DNA of 64,000 bases from Intestinibacillus massiliensis (GTDB taxonomy: Bacteria > Bacillota > Clostridia > Oscillospirales > Butyricicoccaceae): assembly GCA_029267335.1 (NCBI GenBank), contig JAJUJC010000004.1:1-64000 (forward strand), in the 5' to 3' direction. The notes beneath the pieces are model-generated. The model saw only the letters and a program-made list of their open reading frames with translations, searched no databases and was not told where the DNA came from. Below are positions 8,676 to 15,204 of the stretch, in pieces. Within the stretch, counting starts at the first letter, position 1, and the number at the start of each line of letters is the position of its first letter. The position numbers and the translations under genes are program-made.

Positions 8676-10129
8676 ATGCTCCGGCACAGATTACGGAACA
8701 GAATCGCGATATGACCGTCCGCGTGTACCTCGATGCGCTCCAGCAGCGCATGCAGCAGCGCGCTGTCGAGCAGAGACAGCGCAAGCGGATCTTCCGGCGG
8801 CGCGCTACCCGGATCGCTCTGCGACTGCTCGCACAGCGTCCGTGTGCGCTCTGCTTCCTCCTGCAGACGGCGCAGCCGTGTCCGGCAATCCTCCAAGGAC
8901 AACCCACCCGATTCATAGAGTGCGAGCAGCCGCTCACGCGCCTGTTCACTGCGTTTGAGTGCACGCTGTGCCTGTTCCCGCCCCTGCGCAGGAGGCTGCA
9001 AACGCCGGTAGGCGCGTACGGTCTCCTGTACGAGCACGCCGTCCCGTCCCACCGTGCGCAAATATGCTGCCAGCGTACCGAGCAGCTCGTTCTCGTCGAT
9101 GCTTGTACGGTTTTCGCAAAAATCCGTACCGTTGGCATTGCGCCCCGCACACACCCATCGCACGCGTTCCCCCGCCTGTGTATGCCGCACCACACGCCGA
9201 AAACCGCTGCCGCAGCAGGTGCAGCGCAGCAGTCCGCTCAGCGGGTACTGTCGATGCCGTGCACCGCCGCCAAATGCCTGCGTGCGTCCCGCCAACATGC
9301 GCTGCACGCAGTCAAACTGCTCGCGCGGGACGATCGCGAGTGCAGGGTTGTCCCGCACAAGCCACTGTGTCTCCTCCGTCTGCCCCCGCCGTCCGGTTAG
9401 ATAATCCGCGATATACTCCCGTCCGTTGACGACCTCACCTATGTAAATGCGATGGGACAGCAGCCTGCGCACAGCAGCCTGCGTAAAGGCACAGCCGCGC
9501 TTGGTTTGCTCGCCGCGTGCCGTCAGCAGCGCTGCGATCCGGTTCGTGCCATATGCGCCCGATGCATACCAGTCAAAAATCTGCCGCACGACTGCCGCTT
9601 CCCGCTCATTGATCCGCAGCGTGAAATACTCCCCGGGCACTTTGTCATATCCGTAGATCAGATTGGGTACGCGCCCCTGTGTAGCATTTTTACGCTTGCC
9701 GAATTTCACACGACCGGACAGATTCGCACTTTCCTCCTGCGCGACCGCCGCCAGAATCGTGAGCGTCAGTTCGCCATCCGACAGCGACATCCCCGAGGTG
9801 ATAAACTGGCAATCCACGCCCATTGCGCGCAAACGACGCACGCTCTGCAAAAAATCGACCACGTTGCGCGCCATACGCGATACATCTTTGACGAGCACCC
9901 GTCCAAACAGTCCGCGCTCGGCGTCCCGCATCAAATCGGCAAATGCACGGCGGTTTTTCAGCCGCGTACCGCTCAAGCCTTCGTCCGCATACACCCCGAC
10001 CAGCGTTAAGCCTTGTTTTTGGGCATACTCCTCAAAAAATGCTTTTTGATGGGCTAGGCTGACGAGCTGTTCGTCCTTTTCGGTCGATACACGGCAATAC
10101 GCCGCGACGCGTGATGCATCAGCGTGCAT
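8672..10129 (-). CDS. Large serine recombinase of element 1
   Basis: A 485-residue large serine recombinase, the length of SpoIVCA. The resolvase domain (about 7-150) begins AAYCRVSTEKDEQ, with the catalytic serine at residue 15, and contains the DVSRMARN motif. A recombinase domain follows (GKRKNATQGRVPNLIYGY to about 270), then a zinc ribbon (CTCC ... CAGRNANGTDFC) and a coiled-coil rich in Arg, Glu and Gln. I start at ATG 10129, which overlaps a 36-codon ORF, because the 26 residues upstream do not fit the family. It lies near the right end of the element and points inward, away from spoIIID. Predicted to recombine the two junctions and rebuild spoIIID. Confidence 0.94.
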   Translation of the reverse strand: MHADASRVAAYCRVSTEKDEQLVSLAHQKAFFEEYAQKQGLTLVGVYADEGLSGTRLKNRRAFADLMRDAERGLFGRVLVKDVSRMARNVVDFLQSVRRLRAMGVDCQFITSGMSLSDGELTLTILAAVAQEESANLSGRVKFGKRKNATQGRVPNLIYGYDKVPGEYFTLRINEREAAVVRQIFDWYASGAYGTNRIAALLTARGEQTKRGCAFTQAAVRRLLSHRIYIGEVVNGREYIADYLTGRRGQTEETQWLVRDNPALAIVPREQFDCVQRMLAGRTQAFGGGARHRQYPLSGLLRCTCCGSGFRRVVRHTQAGERVRWVCAGRNANGTDFCENRTSIDENELLGTLAAYLRTVGRDGVLVQETVRAYRRLQPPAQGREQAQRALKRSEQARERLLALYESGGLSLEDCRTRLRRLQEEAERTRTLCEQSQSDPGSAPPEDPLALSLLDSALLHALLERIEVHADGHIAILFRNLCRSI

Positions 10130-10229
10130 TGTCCTGCTGTCGCAGTGCCGCGCGTGCGAGCAGCTCAGGCAGCGCGCGACGCAGCGCTTCTGCCGCATTC
10201 GGGTCAATGATCTCCACTTGGATCGTCAC
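10119..10229 (-). CDS. 36-residue ORF translationally coupled to recombinase 1
   Basis: A GTG start at 10229 has AAAGGAGGGA just upstream, a far better ribosome site than the recombinase itself has. The product begins VTIQVEIIDPNAAEALRR and ends NAR; its stop TGA overlaps the recombinase ATG in the other frame, so translation of the recombinase probably depends on it. No family recognised. Possible roles are a leader peptide or a directionality factor. A similar tiny ORF precedes the second recombinase at 25114. Confidence 0.7.
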   Translation of the reverse strand: MTIQVEIIDPNAAEALRRALPELLARAALRQQDNAR

Positions 10230-10259
10230 AGTCTGTCCCTCCTTTCCGTTCGGAATGGT

Positions 10260-10288
10260 ATAGCCTATGCGCGCCGGCGCGATTGCAT
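10260..10288 (-). promoter_or_regulatory. Mother-cell-type promoter motif upstream of recombinase 1
   Basis: On the minus strand: ATGC, 13 bases, CGCATAG, 2 bases, TAT. CATAGGCTA fits the CATAnnnT(A) -10 pattern of sigma-E/sigma-K; the -35 side is not a clear match. The same motif with identical spacing precedes recombinase 2 (25032-25060). The implied transcript would start about 24 bases before the GTG of the small ORF. Confidence 0.45.
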
Positions 10289-10293
10289 GCATG

Positions 10294-10322
10294 AAAAAAT
10301 CCGTCCCCGAAGGAACGGATTA
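10294..10322 (-). terminator. Terminator after the XRE regulator
   Basis: On the minus strand, ATCCGT and ACGGAT pair across an eight-to-ten-base loop and a run of six T follows. It separates the XRE gene from the recombinase unit, which therefore needs its own promoter. Confidence 0.65.
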
Positions 10323-10331
10323 CGCAGTGCG

Positions 10332-10535
10332 TCAGCTGTAAAATTGTGTCCAGTCCAGATCCAAAACCTGCGCAACCTGTTTCGCAGTCGCCACGGGCAC
10401 CTTATGGTCTCCGTTTTCGATACGAGTATAGTAGCTGCGTGCAATGCCGGCGGCCTCCGCTACCTGTTCCTGCGTCATTCCCATCGCCTTACGCTTCTCC
10501 AATAGCCATCCCCGTACATTCTCTTTGTTTTTCAT
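10332..10535 (-). CDS. XRE-family helix-turn-helix regulator
   Basis: A 67-residue single-domain regulator. The helix-turn-helix GMTQEQVAEAAGIARSYYTRIENG covers about residues 18-41; there is no other domain. ATG 10535 is chosen because GAGGAG lies 8 bases upstream; a GTG 9 bases earlier overlaps that site. It resembles the small repressors that keep integrated elements quiet. Upstream, in AT-rich sequence, a TATAAT (10649-10654) and several AGAAC half-sites suggest it controls its own promoter. Whether it also controls the recombinase is unknown. Confidence 0.88.
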   Translation of the reverse strand: MKNKENVRGWLLEKRKAMGMTQEQVAEAAGIARSYYTRIENGDHKVPVATAKQVAQVLDLDWTQFYS

Positions 10536-10550
10536 GATGTCCACTCCTCA

Positions 10551-10722
10551 TTCTGCAAAATTCAGAACTTTTTGATGTATTTTAGCTAAATAAATAAATA
10601 TATATAAATGTTACAATTTATCACCAAAATACTTCTATATTCACCATAATTATACCACACAAAATGTGATTTTGCAGAACAAAAAGATATTTTTTAAATT
10701 AAAAAATGTTCTATTTTAGAAC
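10551..10722 (-). promoter_or_regulatory. AT-rich control region with repeated AGAAC half-sites
   Basis: It contains TTCTG-N7-CAGAA (10551-10567), a CAGAAC half-site (10675-10680) overlapping the -35 position of a TATAAT box (10649-10654), and the palindrome GTTCT-N5-AGAAC (10708-10722). These are probable operator sites for the adjacent XRE regulator. The last palindrome lies just beyond the stop of the spoIIID N-terminal half and, followed by T-rich sequence, could also act as a weak terminator. Confidence 0.5.
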
Positions 10723-10726
10723 TTTT

Positions 10727-10870
10727 TTAGGTTATGTTCCTTTTCCCATCATCTGTATGTACCGTTGACTTTGATATTCCAAACTGCGCGGCAGCCTGCC
10801 GCACCGTCGCCTCCTGCTCAATGATGTACTGCGCCAGGCGAATCGCCCGCTCTTCCGGTAAGCCTTTCAC
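10727..10870 (-). pseudogene. spoIIID: N-terminal half of split spoIIID
   Basis: A GTG at 10870, with GGAGGG upstream, opens VKGLPEERAIRLAQYIIEQE, then ATVRQAAAQFGISKSTVH: the complete N-terminal part of SpoIIID including its helix-turn-helix. After STVH the frame leaves homology, adds nine element-encoded residues (TDDGKRNIT) and stops. The rest of the protein is at 2103-2282. As it stands the gene could make a 47-residue truncated protein lacking the C-terminal basic helix used for DNA binding. A CATAGAAA box at 10909-10916 resembles a sigma-E -10 element, as expected for spoIIID, but is only a partial match. Confidence 0.88.
10736..10781. other. Right attachment junction of element 1
   Basis: SpoIIID coding sequence resumes to the right of TG 10758-10759. 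The element-side arm 10736-10757 starts GTTCCTTTTCCC. With the left-end arm 2283-2304 it gives a 46-bp site in which 14 of 22 mirrored positions match and the centre falls exactly on the shared TG. Confidence 0.75.
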
Positions 10871-10940
10871 AAGCGCTCTCCCTCCGATTTCTGTTATGAT
10901 ATATCGTATTTCTATGCCGCAGCACTGCATAGTAGACATA

Positions 10941-10976
10941 AAAAGCCCCGCATTCTTTCGGGAATGCGGGGCTTTT
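10941..10976 (-). terminator. Terminator after the TSCPD gene
   Basis: A 15-bp stem (10941-10955 with 10962-10976) ending in TTTT on the minus strand. It separates the TSCPD operon from the spoIIID promoter. Confidence 0.9.
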
Positions 10977-10992
10977 CTCCAGATTACGGAGG

Positions 10993-11247
10993 TCAGGTCG
11001 TTTCCTCAATCTTCTGCCGCACCGCGCGGGCAAGCTGATCGGCGCACGAAGTGCCGCGTCCGTTGCAGCTGATACCTTGAAAGTAATTTTCGAGTTGTTC
11101 CACGGTCATACCCTCGACCACCCTGCTGATCGCCTGCAGGTTGCCGTTGCAGCCGCCGGTGAAGGATACATTATATACCACATCTCCCTCCAAATCGAAG
11201 GAAATGCGAGAAGGGCATACGCCCTGCGGTTTGATTTCATGTCGCAT
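10993..11247 (-). CDS. TSCPD-domain protein (TIGR03905 family)
   Basis: An 84-residue protein with the sequence plan of the small TIGR03905 family: VCPSRISFDLEGDVVYNVSF, GGCNGNLQAISRVVEGM, and the C-terminal Cys-containing GTSCADQLARA that names the TSCPD domain. The domain also occurs at the end of B12-dependent ribonucleotide reductases; the function of the free protein is unknown. Last gene of a compact three-gene operon; 9 bases separate it from the HAD gene. Confidence 0.88.
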   Translation of the reverse strand: MRHEIKPQGVCPSRISFDLEGDVVYNVSFTGGCNGNLQAISRVVEGMTVEQLENYFQGISCNGRGTSCADQLARAVRQKIEETT

Positions 11248-11256
11248 ATTGTGAAA

Positions 11257-11979
11257 TTACTCCTCTTCCTGTGTCAGTAAGGCGCGCAAAGCTTCCGCCG
11301 CTTCGTGCATGGACGGGGCAATCCAATCCGGTGCGGGCTGTCCGTCCGGCACCCCCGCGCCTGTGCGATCGAGCCACAGTCCGCGCACCCCTGCGCCGCG
11401 CGCCGCGACCATGTCGTGTGCATAGGTATCCCCGACAAAGACCGCTTCCTCCGGTGTGCAGCCGACTTTGGACAGGGTGTATGCCACAATCGCGGGATCA
11501 GGCTTATCCATGCCCGCTTCCTCGCTCGTCACGATGCAGTCAATGCTGTCCGCTACGCCAAGCCGCACGAGTTTACGCATCTGCACCCCTGCCATCATAT
11601 TCGTGCACACCGCGATACGCACCCCCGCCGCGTGCAGATCTTGCAGCAGCGCAGGCAGCGCAGGCTCGAGCACCATCGTATCGAGCAGCGTATCCCAGTA
11701 AGCGTCGTGCATCGCCTCGCAGTGCGCAATCGGATGGATGCCAAGCTCTTCCAATCCGAACTGCGCGAACAGCGCACGGTCATGCGCGGCGCCGACCGGT
11801 CCAAGCTGCTCCTGTGCACGCCGACGACCGGCGCGGAACGCGCGCGCCGCAGTCTCCGCGGATAAGCCCAGCTTTGTCTGCGCATATGCCGCGACTGCTG
11901 CTGTACCCGCATCGTCGCAGGTGCGCCAATCGGTATACAACGTATCGTCTAAATCAAAAATAACCGTTTTTAACTGCAT
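11257..11979 (-). CDS. HAD-family hydrolase
   Basis: A 240-residue haloacid-dehalogenase hydrolase. Motif I is DLDDTLYTDW at about residues 9-18 with the nucleophilic Asp, motif II VCTNMMAG near 127, motif III Lys in MDKPDPAIVAY, motif IV VFVGDTYAHDM. The helical cap between motifs I and II and the overall length fit the YjjG/pyrimidine 5'-nucleotidase-like group, which remove phosphate from small metabolites. The substrate cannot be read from sequence. AGGAG precedes ATG 11979. Confidence 0.9.
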   Translation of the reverse strand: MQLKTVIFDLDDTLYTDWRTCDDAGTAAVAAYAQTKLGLSAETAARAFRAGRRRAQEQLGPVGAAHDRALFAQFGLEELGIHPIAHCEAMHDAYWDTLLDTMVLEPALPALLQDLHAAGVRIAVCTNMMAGVQMRKLVRLGVADSIDCIVTSEEAGMDKPDPAIVAYTLSKVGCTPEEAVFVGDTYAHDMVAARGAGVRGLWLDRTGAGVPDGQPAPDWIAPSMHEAAEALRALLTQEEE

Positions 11980-11988
11980 GAATTCTCC

Positions 11989-12552
11989 TCACATAAGTGT
12001 TTCGTCATAGTGCGCACGCGCACCCCCGACAAATTTCAGCCGAGACCGTGCGCACAGCACGATCGCCTGTCCGATATGCCCCACTGCAAGCCGTACTGGT
12101 ACAACGACCGGCTTGACATGCATGCCGATCAGTGTGCCGCCGATGTCCATGCCTGCCTTTGCCTGTGCGCGCACGCTCTCGACCGCAACGGGATCGGCAA
12201 AGCCCTGATAAGCCGAGGTCGCAAACGAGCCGCCTGCCTTGGGCTGCGGGACGACATTGACCATTTCCAGTCCAAACTGCATCGCGGTGTCGCGCTCCAC
12301 GATGAGCGCGCGGTTGAGATGCTCGCAGCACTGCGCAGCAAGTGCAATCCCGCGTGCGCGCAGCACACCGTCGATTGCTCCAAAAACCGCCTGTGCCGTC
12401 TCAAAATTAGAGTCCGTACCGATGCGTTCTCCCAATATTTCACTGGATGAGCAGCCAACGACCATCAGATCGCCTACCGTCAGTTTAGCGGCATCGCAAA
12501 GCGCCTCTGTCGCCTGCCGTGCCTGCTGTGCATATTCCTCCAGTTGTGTCAT
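11989..12552 (-). CDS. TIGR01440 family protein (YwlG-like, DUF436)
   Basis: A 187-residue protein matching the conserved YwlG family of Firmicutes: VGCSSSEILGERIGTDSN near residue 33, CCEHLNRALIVER, VVPQPKAGGSFATSAY and a C-terminal HIGQAIVLCARSRLKFVGG. Role unknown. It is first in the operon with the HAD and TSCPD genes (gap 9 bases), with a strong AAGGAGG site before the ATG. A TATACT box about 40 bases upstream may be its promoter. Confidence 0.9.
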   Translation of the reverse strand: MTQLEEYAQQARQATEALCDAAKLTVGDLMVVGCSSSEILGERIGTDSNFETAQAVFGAIDGVLRARGIALAAQCCEHLNRALIVERDTAMQFGLEMVNVVPQPKAGGSFATSAYQGFADPVAVESVRAQAKAGMDIGGTLIGMHVKPVVVPVRLAVGHIGQAIVLCARSRLKFVGGARAHYDETLM

Positions 12553-12705
12553 AATGACAGCCTCCTTTTTACAGCATTCCTGTATGGAATATAGTATACC
12601 ATAAAATGTACATTTGTGTAGACAGGCGCACGCCGAAATTTCGGGGCATAGAATGCATTGCGGCAGTCAGTCTGCCGAAACAACCGAAACAAGGAGCTTG
12701 CGCTT

Positions 12706-12975
12706 ATGGATATGAAACAGATCCTGCCCGTGCCGCTGTGTACGGATGATGCAGGTTGCCGTCCGGGTCTGACCCCGCCGACGCAAGGCGGAGAAACGCC
12801 GATGCCGTCGGACAGCATCGACCCGGCTCTGCTGTCGCTTGCGATGGCATTTGTCCCCTACCAGACGTGGGAAAAGGCGTATGAGCCTGATGTCGCACTG
12901 GAGCGCGGCACACTGTTCCCCGCGCTCGACAAGCCGTTTCTCGGAAAGGAGGCGCTGAACCATGACAGAACGTGA
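12706..12975 (+). CDS. cotJA: Spore coat protein CotJA
   Basis: An 89-residue coat-associated protein. The C-terminal part holds the CotJA signature AFVPYQTWEKAYEPDVALERG followed by TLFPALDKPFLG; the N-terminal part is variable. AAGGAG lies 9 bases before ATG 12706. First gene of cotJABC, made in the mother cell and assembled into the inner coat (known in Bacillus and Clostridioides). A CATAGAAT box at 12647-12654 fits the -10 of a sigma-E-type promoter. It overlaps cotJB by 14 bases. Confidence 0.93.
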   Translation: MDMKQILPVPLCTDDAGCRPGLTPPTQGGETPMPSDSIDPALLSLAMAFVPYQTWEKAYEPDVALERGTLFPALDKPFLGKEALNHDRT

Positions 12976-13216
12976 AAATGCGCTGCAAAATGTGCGCATG
13001 CATGATTTTGCGCTGTTTGAAACCGCGCTCTATCTCGACGCGCATCCCGAGGATCCCGCTGCGCTTGCCTACTATCAAAAAATGCGTGCTGCGCTTGCAA
13101 AGGTACAGGCTGCGTATGAGACCACCTATGGTCCGCTGACGCATGCGGGCGTCAACAGTCAAACCGAATGGACCTGGGTCAATGATCCGTGGCCGTGGGA
13201 AGGAGCGGACAACTAA
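12962..13216 (+). CDS. cotJB: Spore coat protein CotJB
   Basis: An 84-residue protein with the CotJB pattern: FALFETALYLDAHPEDPAAL, then YYQKMRAAL and a C-terminal WTWVNDPWPWE. It starts inside the end of cotJA and its stop TAA overlaps the ATG of cotJC, so the three genes are translationally coupled. It acts with CotJA and CotJC in coat assembly. Confidence 0.93.
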   Translation: MTERENALQNVRMHDFALFETALYLDAHPEDPAALAYYQKMRAALAKVQAAYETTYGPLTHAGVNSQTEWTWVNDPWPWEGADN

Positions 13217-13596
13217 TGTGGGAATATCAGAAAAAGTTACAATATCCTGTTAAAATTTCCAGAGCGAACCCCGCAATGGCAAAATTGGTGATCTCACAAC
13301 TCGGCGGTCCTGACGGTGAGCTCGGCGCCTCAATGCGCTACCTCAACCAGCGCTACACCATGCCGTACAAAGAGACCAAGGGCGTGCTGACCGACATCGG
13401 CACAGAGGAACTGGCCCATCTGGAGATCGTTGCGGCGATCGTCTACCAGTTGACGCGCAACCTGACGCCCGAGCAGATCAAGCAGGGCGGCTACGACGCT
13501 TACTTTATCGATCACACGACCGGCGTCTATCCCCAGTCTGCGGGCGGTGTACCGTGGTCTGCACTGACGATACAGTCCAAGGGCGACGCCATCACC

Positions 13597-13645
13597 GATT
13601 TGTTTGAAGATCTTGCAGCAGATGGTGCGTTCGCGCAAACACAAC
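13597..13645. other. Left attachment junction of element 2
   Basis: Core TGCAGCAGA at 13614-13622. The element-side arm 13623-13645 ends CGCGCAAACACAAC, the inverted partner of the GTTGTTCCTGTGCGCG arm at the right end. In the reconstructed circular site 15 of 23 mirrored positions agree about the GA at 13621-13622. Confidence 0.8.
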
Positions 13646-13671
13646 CGATCACGCCGCGCGGCACACATGGA

Positions 13672-13713
13672 AAAGCGGCGGAGAAAGCACCTCATTGCTC
13701 TCTCCGCCGCTTT
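13672..13713. terminator. Bidirectional terminator just inside element 2
   Basis: A perfect 13-bp stem (13672-13684 with 13701-13713). It stops the interrupted cotJ transcript and the opposing kbaZ gene. It lies 50 bases inside the left junction and leaves with the element. Confidence 0.9.
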
Positions 13714-13739
13714 GTGCTGCAAAAATGCGCTATTTCGGA

Positions 13740-15062
13740 CTACAACAGTTCTCTCTGATGCGTCGCGTGCAGATACTCATCGATCGTGTTCATGATACGA
13801 TCCTCAATGAGCGCGACCGGATCATTTTCCAGCACGCCCTCGCGCACCTTGGTATACTGAATCGGCATGAACTGGCTGAGCAGGTTGAGCGGAATGCCGA
13901 GCGTGCGCAGATTTTCGATCAGGCGCTCCTTTGCTGCTTCGACCGCAGGCGTCCGCATATAATACCGGCAGCGATCCGAGAAAGAATACTTGCGCTTGAG
14001 ACGCAGCTCAAGATCGGTGCCCCGATAATGCTTGCGCCAATATTTACCGTCCGACAGCATCGCTTCGTCCAAAATTTCGATCAGGCGGCTAGGTGCGACC
14101 GCCGTGCCGTAGAGCATCTCCTCTTCAATGCGTGCCAGAGCAAACAGACCCTCGCGCATGGCAAACGTCAGACCGGGGCCGACCTTGAGGATTCCCACGC
14201 CGTCCTCGACCAGTTCGCGCAGCTTGATCTTGGTCTGATAGTCGGTCGAATGCCCCTCGAACACCAGATTCGGGAAATCTGAGATCGACGCCATGAGTTC
14301 GCGTGCCTTCGCGCGGTCATATTCGGTGCACCCGCTGTCCTTTTCCTCGACACCGGGCTGTACGACGACACCGATGACATTATTCCACGCCTCGTCCAGA
14401 CCCTCCTGACGGAATGCCGCCTCGAACGCCCTGACCGTGTTTTTAAAGTCCTCGACTCGTGTGACCTGTACCCCCTGCTCTGCGCTGCCGACTGCGCCGC
14501 CCGGGATCGGCACCTCACTGCCGACAATGTATACCGGTGCGATCGCATGCGGGTCGCTTTCGAGCAGCTTGTGATAGGTGTCCTCTGCAACGCGTGCCAA
14601 ACGCGCGCCGCGTCGCGCGATGATCTCATCGCTCAAACAGGTATTCGCATCATCATCCGCGACCTTCATACTGGTATCAATGTGGATCTTGGTAAAGCCC
14701 GCACCCACATAGTGGCGGATCAGCTCTTCTGCATCCGCCATGGCTTCGCTTTCGTTTTTGCCCGCAAAGGTCAGCGGCCCCAGATGGTCGCCGCCCAGAA
14801 ACAACTTCTTCGTATCAAAACCGACCTTTGCTGCAACATCGAGCACAAAATTCTTAAAATCAAGCGGCTTCATACCCGTATAGCCGCCGTTCTGATCGCA
14901 CTGGTTCGCCGTGCTTTCAATGAGGACACACGAACCGTCCGACAGACCGCGCTTGAGCGCCGCCTCGATCACATATCCGTTCGCGCTGCAAACCGAATAA
15001 ATACCGACGCTTTTCCCCTGCTTTTGCAGCTTGACCAATTCCTTGAGCGGATTATCATTCAT
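13740..15062 (-). CDS. kbaZ: Tagatose-bisphosphate aldolase, non-catalytic subunit (KbaZ/GatZ)
   Basis: A 440-residue protein of the GatZ/KbaZ family. Landmarks are GIYSVCSANGYVIEAAL near residue 20, CVLIESTANQCDQNGGYTGM, FLGGDHLGPLTF, IHIDTSMKVADD and VYIVGSEVPIPGGA. The subunit stabilises and activates the class II aldolase that splits tagatose 1,6-bisphosphate in galactitol or N-acetylgalactosamine breakdown. I place the start at ATG 15062, preceded by GGAAGGAG, instead of the longer frame. It is divergent from the catalytic subunit gene; the control region between them is 142 bases. Confidence 0.92.
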   Translation of the reverse strand: MNDNPLKELVKLQKQGKSVGIYSVCSANGYVIEAALKRGLSDGSCVLIESTANQCDQNGGYTGMKPLDFKNFVLDVAAKVGFDTKKLFLGGDHLGPLTFAGKNESEAMADAEELIRHYVGAGFTKIHIDTSMKVADDDANTCLSDEIIARRGARLARVAEDTYHKLLESDPHAIAPVYIVGSEVPIPGGAVGSAEQGVQVTRVEDFKNTVRAFEAAFRQEGLDEAWNNVIGVVVQPGVEEKDSGCTEYDRAKARELMASISDFPNLVFEGHSTDYQTKIKLRELVEDGVGILKVGPGLTFAMREGLFALARIEEEMLYGTAVAPSRLIEILDEAMLSDGKYWRKHYRGTDLELRLKRKYSFSDRCRYYMRTPAVEAAKERLIENLRTLGIPLNLLSQFMPIQYTKVREGVLENDPVALIEDRIMNTIDEYLHATHQRELL

Positions 15063-15128
15063 GACTGCTTCTCCTTCCAATCGTCCGTTACGCGGTGTAA
15101 ACATCTCTATCGCTCTGCTCTTCGGGGT

Positions 15129-15156
15129 TTCAACGCAAGACAAGCTGTGTTATACT
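15129..15156 (+). promoter_or_regulatory. Putative sigma-A promoter for the aldolase gene
   Basis: TTCAAC (15129-15134), a 16-base spacer and TATACT (15151-15156), followed by the ATG at 15205 with AGAGG before it. Confidence 0.6.
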
Positions 15157-15204
15157 GAAAGCATAGCAGCTTGCTCGAAACCAAGAAAAGAAAGAGGTAT
15201 CACT

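Larger units (their letters stand above)
2281..10759. mobile_element. Serine-recombinase element interrupting spoIIID (skin-like)
   Basis: An 8,477-bp segment separates the two halves of spoIIID. Its limits were set by where SpoIIID homology stops on each side. Both junctions share TG in register (2281-2282 and 10758-10759); excision at TG restores the codons for STVHKDI in frame. Contents: a MacA-like adaptor, ABC ATPase and permease, an SLH protein, a large serine recombinase next to the right end, a 36-codon ORF and an XRE regulator. There are no phage structural genes. Skin (sigK) and SPbeta (spsM) are the known precedents for excision during sporulation; that this one excises on cue is inference. 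Confidence 0.88.
13216..13758 (+). pseudogene. cotJC: N-terminal part of split cotJC (manganese-catalase-like coat protein)
   Basis: The frame matches CotJC from MWEYQKKLQYPVK through GGPDGELGASMRYLNQRYTM, the TEELAHLE metal-binding motif and KGDAITDLFEDLAA, ending at base 13620. The next codons should read EQKAR; instead the sequence becomes unrelated and adds 45 residues before the stop at 13758. The missing 79 residues are at 26852-27091 on the same strand. The junction carries TGCAGCAGA (13614-13622), found again at 26845-26853. The break falls between helices that supply metal ligands, so the truncated product would be an inactive catalase. Confidence 0.9.

Noticed and set aside
2281-10759. 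Element 1 as a prophage
   Set aside because: No capsid, terminase, tail, lysis or replication gene is present; the only phage-like parts are the recombinase and the XRE protein.
13216-13758. A complete 181-residue CotJC with an unusual C-terminus
   Set aside because: Family similarity stops abruptly at 13620, the tail is unrelated, and the family's C-terminal part with its metal ligands is found intact at 26852.
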